In this document: positions 60,382-64,000 of the stretch, one piece after another
How positions within the stretch are numbered: position 1 is the stretch's first letter
Layout: each line of letters opens with the position of its first letter
NCBI RefSeq assembly: GCF_009659535.1
Contig: NZ_VJZZ01000010.1
Span: 232,071 to 296,070, forward strand
DNA length: 64,000 nucleotides
Reading direction: 5' to 3'
DNA from: Aggregicoccus sp. 17bor-14
GTDB taxonomy: Bacteria > Myxococcota > Myxococcia > Myxococcales > Myxococcaceae
Translations under genes and position numbers: made by a program
Notes under the pieces: generated by a model
The model's database searches: none
What the model was told of the DNA's origin: nothing
Seen by the model: the letters and a program-made list of their open reading frames with translations, nothing else

Positions 60382-61080
60382 TCAAGCGCGGGCGAAGTAG
60401 TCGAACAGGATGCGCAGTGCCTGGGACGCGCGCTGACCCTTGCGGATGCTGTAGTCGGTGTAGCGGATGGTCACCGGCACCTCCACGACGTGGAGTCGTG
60501 CGCGTGCCGCATGTCGCAAGATCTCCGAGGCGTGGGCCATTCCGCTCTGGTGCATGCGCAAGGGTGCCGCGACGTCGCGGTGGAACGCGCGGAGTCCGCA
60601 GTGGGAGTCGGTGAGGGACAGGCCGGAAAGCTTGTTGGACACGGACGCTGCGAGGCGCAGCAGGGCCTTGCGCCGCTTGCTCGCGCCCTCGACGCGGCCG
60701 AGGAACCTGGAGCCCAGCGCAAGGTCGGCGCCTCCGTCGAGTGCCGCGAGGAGAAGCGGGATGCTGTCGCTGGAGTGCTGCCCATCCGCGTCGAAGGTGA
60801 CCACGCGGGCGGCGCCCTGCCGCCAGGCGAACTCGATACCCGTCTGGAGCGCTGCACCCTGACCGAGGTTCACGACATGGCGGAGGACCACGGCGCCCGC
60901 TTCGAGTGCGCGCTGACCCGTCGCGTCGCTCGAGCCATCGTCGACGACGACGACCGGCCACCCCGCGGTGACGAGCTCCCTGACCACCCCTCCCACCACC
61001 GGCCCCTCGTTGAAGGCGGGAACGACGACCCACGTGCCCGGTCGCGCCTCCGCGTGGGGCACCCGCGCGACGTCAGTCAT
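60382..61080 (-). CDS. GT2-family (dolichyl-phosphate mannose synthase-like) glycosyltransferase
   Basis: 232 aa from the ATG at 61080; a GTG at 61185 in frame would add 35 residues of unclear value. Type A glycosyltransferase motifs: WVVVPAFNEGPVVGGVV at the start, VVVVDDGSSDATG, the DxD motif FDADGQHS, and GSRFLG followed by GLRAFHRDV. Expected reaction: sugar from a nucleotide sugar to a polyprenyl phosphate. Head of the leftward operon with DUF2304, GT-C and methyltransferase genes. Confidence 0.88.
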   Translation of the reverse strand: MTDVARVPHAEARPGTWVVVPAFNEGPVVGGVVRELVTAGWPVVVVDDGSSDATGQRALEAGAVVLRHVVNLGQGAALQTGIEFAWRQGAARVVTFDADGQHSSDSIPLLLAALDGGADLALGSRFLGRVEGASKRRKALLRLAASVSNKLSGLSLTDSHCGLRAFHRDVAAPLRMHQSGMAHASEILRHAARARLHVVEVPVTIRYTDYSIRKGQRASQALRILFDYFARA

Positions 61081-61522
61081 GCGTTGCTCGCTCGGGGTTG
61101 CCTCCGGCTCCGTGAGGACGAAAGGACGAGAGGCGAGCGCCGACGATGCCTCCCTCTCGAGGGAAGCGAGCTCGGCCCCGCGCACCCGCTCGGCACGCAG
61201 GACGGGCGCGGAGTGAGGAGGCCTTCAGGTGGACGGGCAGAAAAATGGGCGGGGCCTTTTTGCTACGGAGTTGCAGTGAACTTCTACCGCAGGTCGTTGC
61301 GGGCGCGCGAGGGGGACCCAGGCGCTTGCCTGCACACCAGGAGCGCTGCGGCCGTTTCTTCAGCTTGCACGAGGGGTGGGACACACCGTGCCGGTGAAGT
61401 GGGTCGATGTCGCATCTGCGCGTCTCGGCGGCCCGTGCGCACCGAGCGGAGTCCGGGTACCCGAGACCGCTCGCCCGCAGGACAGATGGAGAAACCGCGC
61501 TCGCGTCGGCACGGGGGGTGTC
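61081..61522. other. gene-free divergent region between GT2 and second YfhO gene
   Basis: 442 bp. An AT block AAAAATGGGCGGGGCCTTTTT at 61241-61261 can fold into A5/T5 plus GGC/GCC and looks like a small bidirectional terminator in the middle of the region. Upstream of YfhO lies a GGGGG at 61514-61520 as possible ribosome-binding site. No gene with acceptable codon use was seen, though the base composition (less GC at third positions) suggests recent arrival or decay. Confidence 0.5.
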
Positions 61523-63877
61523 ATGCTCTCCTCCGTGCGAAGACTGTCACCGAAGGCCTGGGGAGCGCCGCTCGGACTGTGCCTGCTCGCGAGCGCTGCG
61601 CTCTTCGGGGCCACGCTGGTGGGCGCGCGGAGCTTCTTCTACCGGGACGTCCTGCACTACTACTGGCCGACGCACGAGGCGATGGCCGACGCGTGGCGCG
61701 CCCTCGAGCTGCCGCTCTGGAACCCCTCCGTCAGCGCCGGCCTTCCGCTGCTCGCGGACCTGCACGCCGCGACGCTTTACCCGCCGAACCTGCTGTCGTT
61801 GTGGCTGCCCTTCCCCCTGGCCTACGCGTGGCTGCTGGTCTTCCACCACGTGCTGGGTGGGCTCGGAGTCTTTGCCTTCCTGCGCCGCCTCACCGGGGAC
61901 GGCGGCGCCGCGGCGGGAGGGGCGCTCGCGTGGATGCTGTCGGGCTACGTCATCGGCCTCTCGTACGCAGGGCCGTTGATGGCGGGGGCCGCGTACGTGC
62001 CGTGGGTGCTCCTCGTCCTCGCGTCCACCGCCTCCTGGCTCCGGCGCTCCGTGGTCCTCGCACTGCTCTGCGCGCTGCAGGCGCTCTCGGGCGATCCGCA
62101 GTCGGTGCTCTACTCCCTGCTCGCGGGCGCGGCATTCTGCGGGTGGAACGCGCGCTCGCAGCGGGGCCGCGCGGCGCTCGTGCTCGGCGTGGGGCTGACC
62201 CTGGCGGGGCTGCTCGCCGCCGTGCAGCTGTGGCCGGCCTGGCTGCTGCTGAAGCAGGCCTCCCGCGGCGTGAACGATCCCGACTTCTACACGGACTGGA
62301 TGCTGCATCCGCTGCGGCTCGCGGAGCTGTTCCTGCCCCTTCCGTTCGGAGGCTACCTGGAGGAGCCCCAGTTCTGGGCGTGGTTCACCGTCAAGGGCCC
62401 CTCGACGACGCCCTTCGCGCTCAGCGCCTACCTCGGCGCTTCGAGCCTGGTGCTCGCGGTGCTCGGGCTCTCGCGTCGCCGCGAGGTGGGGCTGGGGCTG
62501 TCCCTGCTGCTGACGGGGCTGCTCCTGTCGATGGCGTCCCACGCCGGTCTCGGCTGGGTGCACGCAAGGCTCCCGGGCTTCAACCTCTTCCGCTATCCGG
62601 AGAAGTACCTCCTGCTCGCGAGCTTCGGGTGGGCGGTGCTGGTGGCCTTGGGGCTGCAGCGCGTGGGGCAGGCGCGGGCGCTTCCCCGAGCTCGCACGGC
62701 CATGCTCGTCGCGCTCGCCGCGGGCCTGCTGCTCGCCTGGCTCGGCTCCTTCGCGCTCGAGGAGAAGGCGCTCGCGCTTTCGCAGGCGCTGCTCGCTGCG
62801 GTGCACGTGCAGGCGCCCGGCACGGTCGTGCTCGAGCCGGCCCGCGCCGCGCTTCAGGCGGGCGGAGTCTTCGTCGCGCTGGCGCTGCTCAGCGTGGCCG
62901 CTGCGCGGCGGCTGTCAGGGAGGCCCTTGCTGCGGCTGCTGCCGGTGCTCGTGCTCGCGGTGGACTTGCTGCTCGCGGGCCAGCGCATCGTGTGGACCGA
63001 GGACCCGGTGCTGTACTCACTGCGCAGTCCACTGCGCGAGGAGATGGTGGCCCGCGCGACGGTGAAGCCCTTCCGCTTCTTCCGCGAGGCACAGGGGCTC
63101 GCGGCGGTGGCGCCCGGAGGCCGCACCGTGGAGGCGATGGGGCTGGCGCGTGCCTGGGAGCTGATGACCCTCAAGAGCAACGTGGGGACGGTCTACGGGC
63201 TCGACGAGCTCGGCGGCTACGGCGCGGTGCAGCTGCAGCGCGACGTGGCGCTGTACTGGGCGCTGGCCACGCAGGAGGCACGGCTGCTGGATGCCCTCAA
63301 CGGCTGCTACCTCGTCGAGCCCCTGCGGCCCGACGGCCCGCCGCCGAGCGAGGGGTTCAGGCAGGTAGAGGCCTGGCCGGATCTCCGCGTGCAGCTGCTC
63401 GGCCGCACCCGTTGCGTTCCGCGCATCCACGGCGTGAACGAGCTCATCCCGGTCGCCTCGCTGCAGGAGGCGGTCGCGCGCATCCGGGACCCGCTCATCG
63501 ATCTGAGCACGCAGGCGCTCGTGGAAGGGGCGGCAGGAGGGCGCTACGAGAGTGTCACGCTGAAGGATCCGCGCTTCGGGCGCGGTCGCGCGGAGGTGCT
63601 CGCGCAGGTGCCGCCGACCGGGGGCTTCGTCGTCTTCGCCTCGAGCTATCACCCTGGCTGGCGCGCGGAGATCGATGGGGTTGCGGCCGCCGTCTTCCCC
63701 GTGAACGTCGCCACGCTGGGCGTCCAGCTGCCTCCCGGTCAGCACCGTCTCACGTTCCACTTCGTCGAGCCGGGGCTGCTGCCGGGTGCGCTGGGCTCAC
63801 TGCTGGGCGCGCTGGTGGCAGCACTGGCGTGGTGGCGCGGGCGTCGCCCGTCCACCACCGAAGGCTCCGTCGCCTAA
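61523..63877 (+). CDS. YfhO-type multi-membrane protein (second copy)
   Basis: 784 aa from the ATG at 61523. About 12 membrane segments. It shares with the protein at 55400 the first loop (FYRDVLHYYWPTHEA), the FNLFRYPEKYLLLASFG segment and the C-terminal beta domain (VVFASSYHPGWRAEIDGVAA, LPPGQHRLTFHFV). The two are clearly diverged relatives. Likely role: membrane-side sugar transfer or lipid-linked sugar handling. It may be the partner of the GT2 enzyme that supplies polyprenyl-phosphate sugars. Confidence 0.78.
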   Translation: MLSSVRRLSPKAWGAPLGLCLLASAALFGATLVGARSFFYRDVLHYYWPTHEAMADAWRALELPLWNPSVSAGLPLLADLHAATLYPPNLLSLWLPFPLAYAWLLVFHHVLGGLGVFAFLRRLTGDGGAAAGGALAWMLSGYVIGLSYAGPLMAGAAYVPWVLLVLASTASWLRRSVVLALLCALQALSGDPQSVLYSLLAGAAFCGWNARSQRGRAALVLGVGLTLAGLLAAVQLWPAWLLLKQASRGVNDPDFYTDWMLHPLRLAELFLPLPFGGYLEEPQFWAWFTVKGPSTTPFALSAYLGASSLVLAVLGLSRRREVGLGLSLLLTGLLLSMASHAGLGWVHARLPGFNLFRYPEKYLLLASFGWAVLVALGLQRVGQARALPRARTAMLVALAAGLLLAWLGSFALEEKALALSQALLAAVHVQAPGTVVLEPARAALQAGGVFVALALLSVAAARRLSGRPLLRLLPVLVLAVDLLLAGQRIVWTEDPVLYSLRSPLREEMVARATVKPFRFFREAQGLAAVAPGGRTVEAMGLARAWELMTLKSNVGTVYGLDELGGYGAVQLQRDVALYWALATQEARLLDALNGCYLVEPLRPDGPPPSEGFRQVEAWPDLRVQLLGRTRCVPRIHGVNELIPVASLQEAVARIRDPLIDLSTQALVEGAAGGRYESVTLKDPRFGRGRAEVLAQVPPTGGFVVFASSYHPGWRAEIDGVAAAVFPVNVATLGVQLPPGQHRLTFHFVEPGLLPGALGSLLGALVAALAWWRGRRPSTTEGSVA

Positions 63878-63894
63878 GCCCCCGGACATAGATA

Positions 63895-64000
63895 ATGTCC
63901 ACCCCCAGCATGGACTCGCTGCGGGTGGACAGGGCAGAGCGGGAGCGGCTGCGAAGCATTGGCCACTCCGCGGACGTGGATGCGGCCGAGCGCGACCGGG
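63895..64000 (+). CDS. start of an unidentified gene, cut by the window edge
   Basis: An ATG at 63895 opens 35 codons to the window end (MSTPSMDSLRVDRAER, then ERLRSIGHSADVDAAERDR). A second ATG at 63910 is equally possible. Charged and helical, not recognisable. It follows the YfhO gene by 17 bp in the same direction and would be its operon partner. Confidence 0.45.
   Translation, partial: MSTPSMDSLRVDRAERERLRSIGHSADVDAAERDR

Overview
This 64 kb of very GC-rich, densely packed chromosome comes most probably from a myxobacterium of the family Myxococcaceae. The grounds are a Myxococcus-type type IV pilus locus (pilB-pilT-pilC-pilS-pilR and pilA-pilG-pilH-pilI), a PilZ-Hsp70 fusion, many lipoproteins and Ala/Pro-rich linkers, and third codon positions that are almost always G or C. 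No rRNA, tRNA, CRISPR array or prophage was seen. The only mobile element is one 1.15 kb IS630-type insertion sequence.

Layout. 1-2387: DUF444 protein (partial) and the PrkA kinase. 2887-6109: a GT-C membrane glycosyltransferase, then mltG and ruvX. 6317-8268: a NolX/HrpF-like type III secretion translocator with an LcrH/SycD-like TPR chaperone, away from any secretion machinery. 8402-9529: a TPR lipoprotein. 9764-13872: two overlapping ArsA/Get3-type ATPases, a phasin-like protein, a ParA ATPase and PhaR, suggesting a polyhydroxyalkanoate-granule module. 14024-18291: zinc-ribbon membrane protein, repeat protein, TatA, GlpQ and an outer-membrane protein. 18469-24246: a giant S41 protease, an EI24 membrane protein and glutamate-cysteine ligase. 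24247-29772: PilZ-Hsp70 fusion and alanyl-tRNA synthetase. 29968-34864: a surface/envelope cluster with PEGA, cysteine-rich disintegrin-like and HEAT proteins and a HAMP protein. 34845-41284: exonuclease-helicase, cupredoxin, a Pro-rich protein, a lipoprotein and a diguanylate cyclase. 41390-42539: the IS, sitting exactly in the stop codon of trmB. 43309-44310: ribF.

44505-55084 is the pilus locus. The motors PilB and PilT, platform PilC and two-component system PilS/PilR read rightward. PilA, PilG, PilH and PilI read leftward and converge on pilR. Relative to the published M. xanthus order (pilB T C S R A G H I D M N O P Q) the pilA-G-H-I block is inverted, and pilD/pilMNOPQ do not follow. 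pilA has an almost perfect sigma-54 promoter, which fits control by the neighbouring NtrC-type regulator PilR.

55400-63877 holds a glycan or surface-sugar group: two YfhO-type membrane proteins flank a leftward, overlapping operon of a GT2 glycosyltransferase, a DUF2304 protein, a GT-C type membrane protein and a methyltransferase. Its codon choice is looser than that of the rest of the window, so it may be an acquired or fast-changing accessory region. A gene fragment begins at 63895 and leaves the window.
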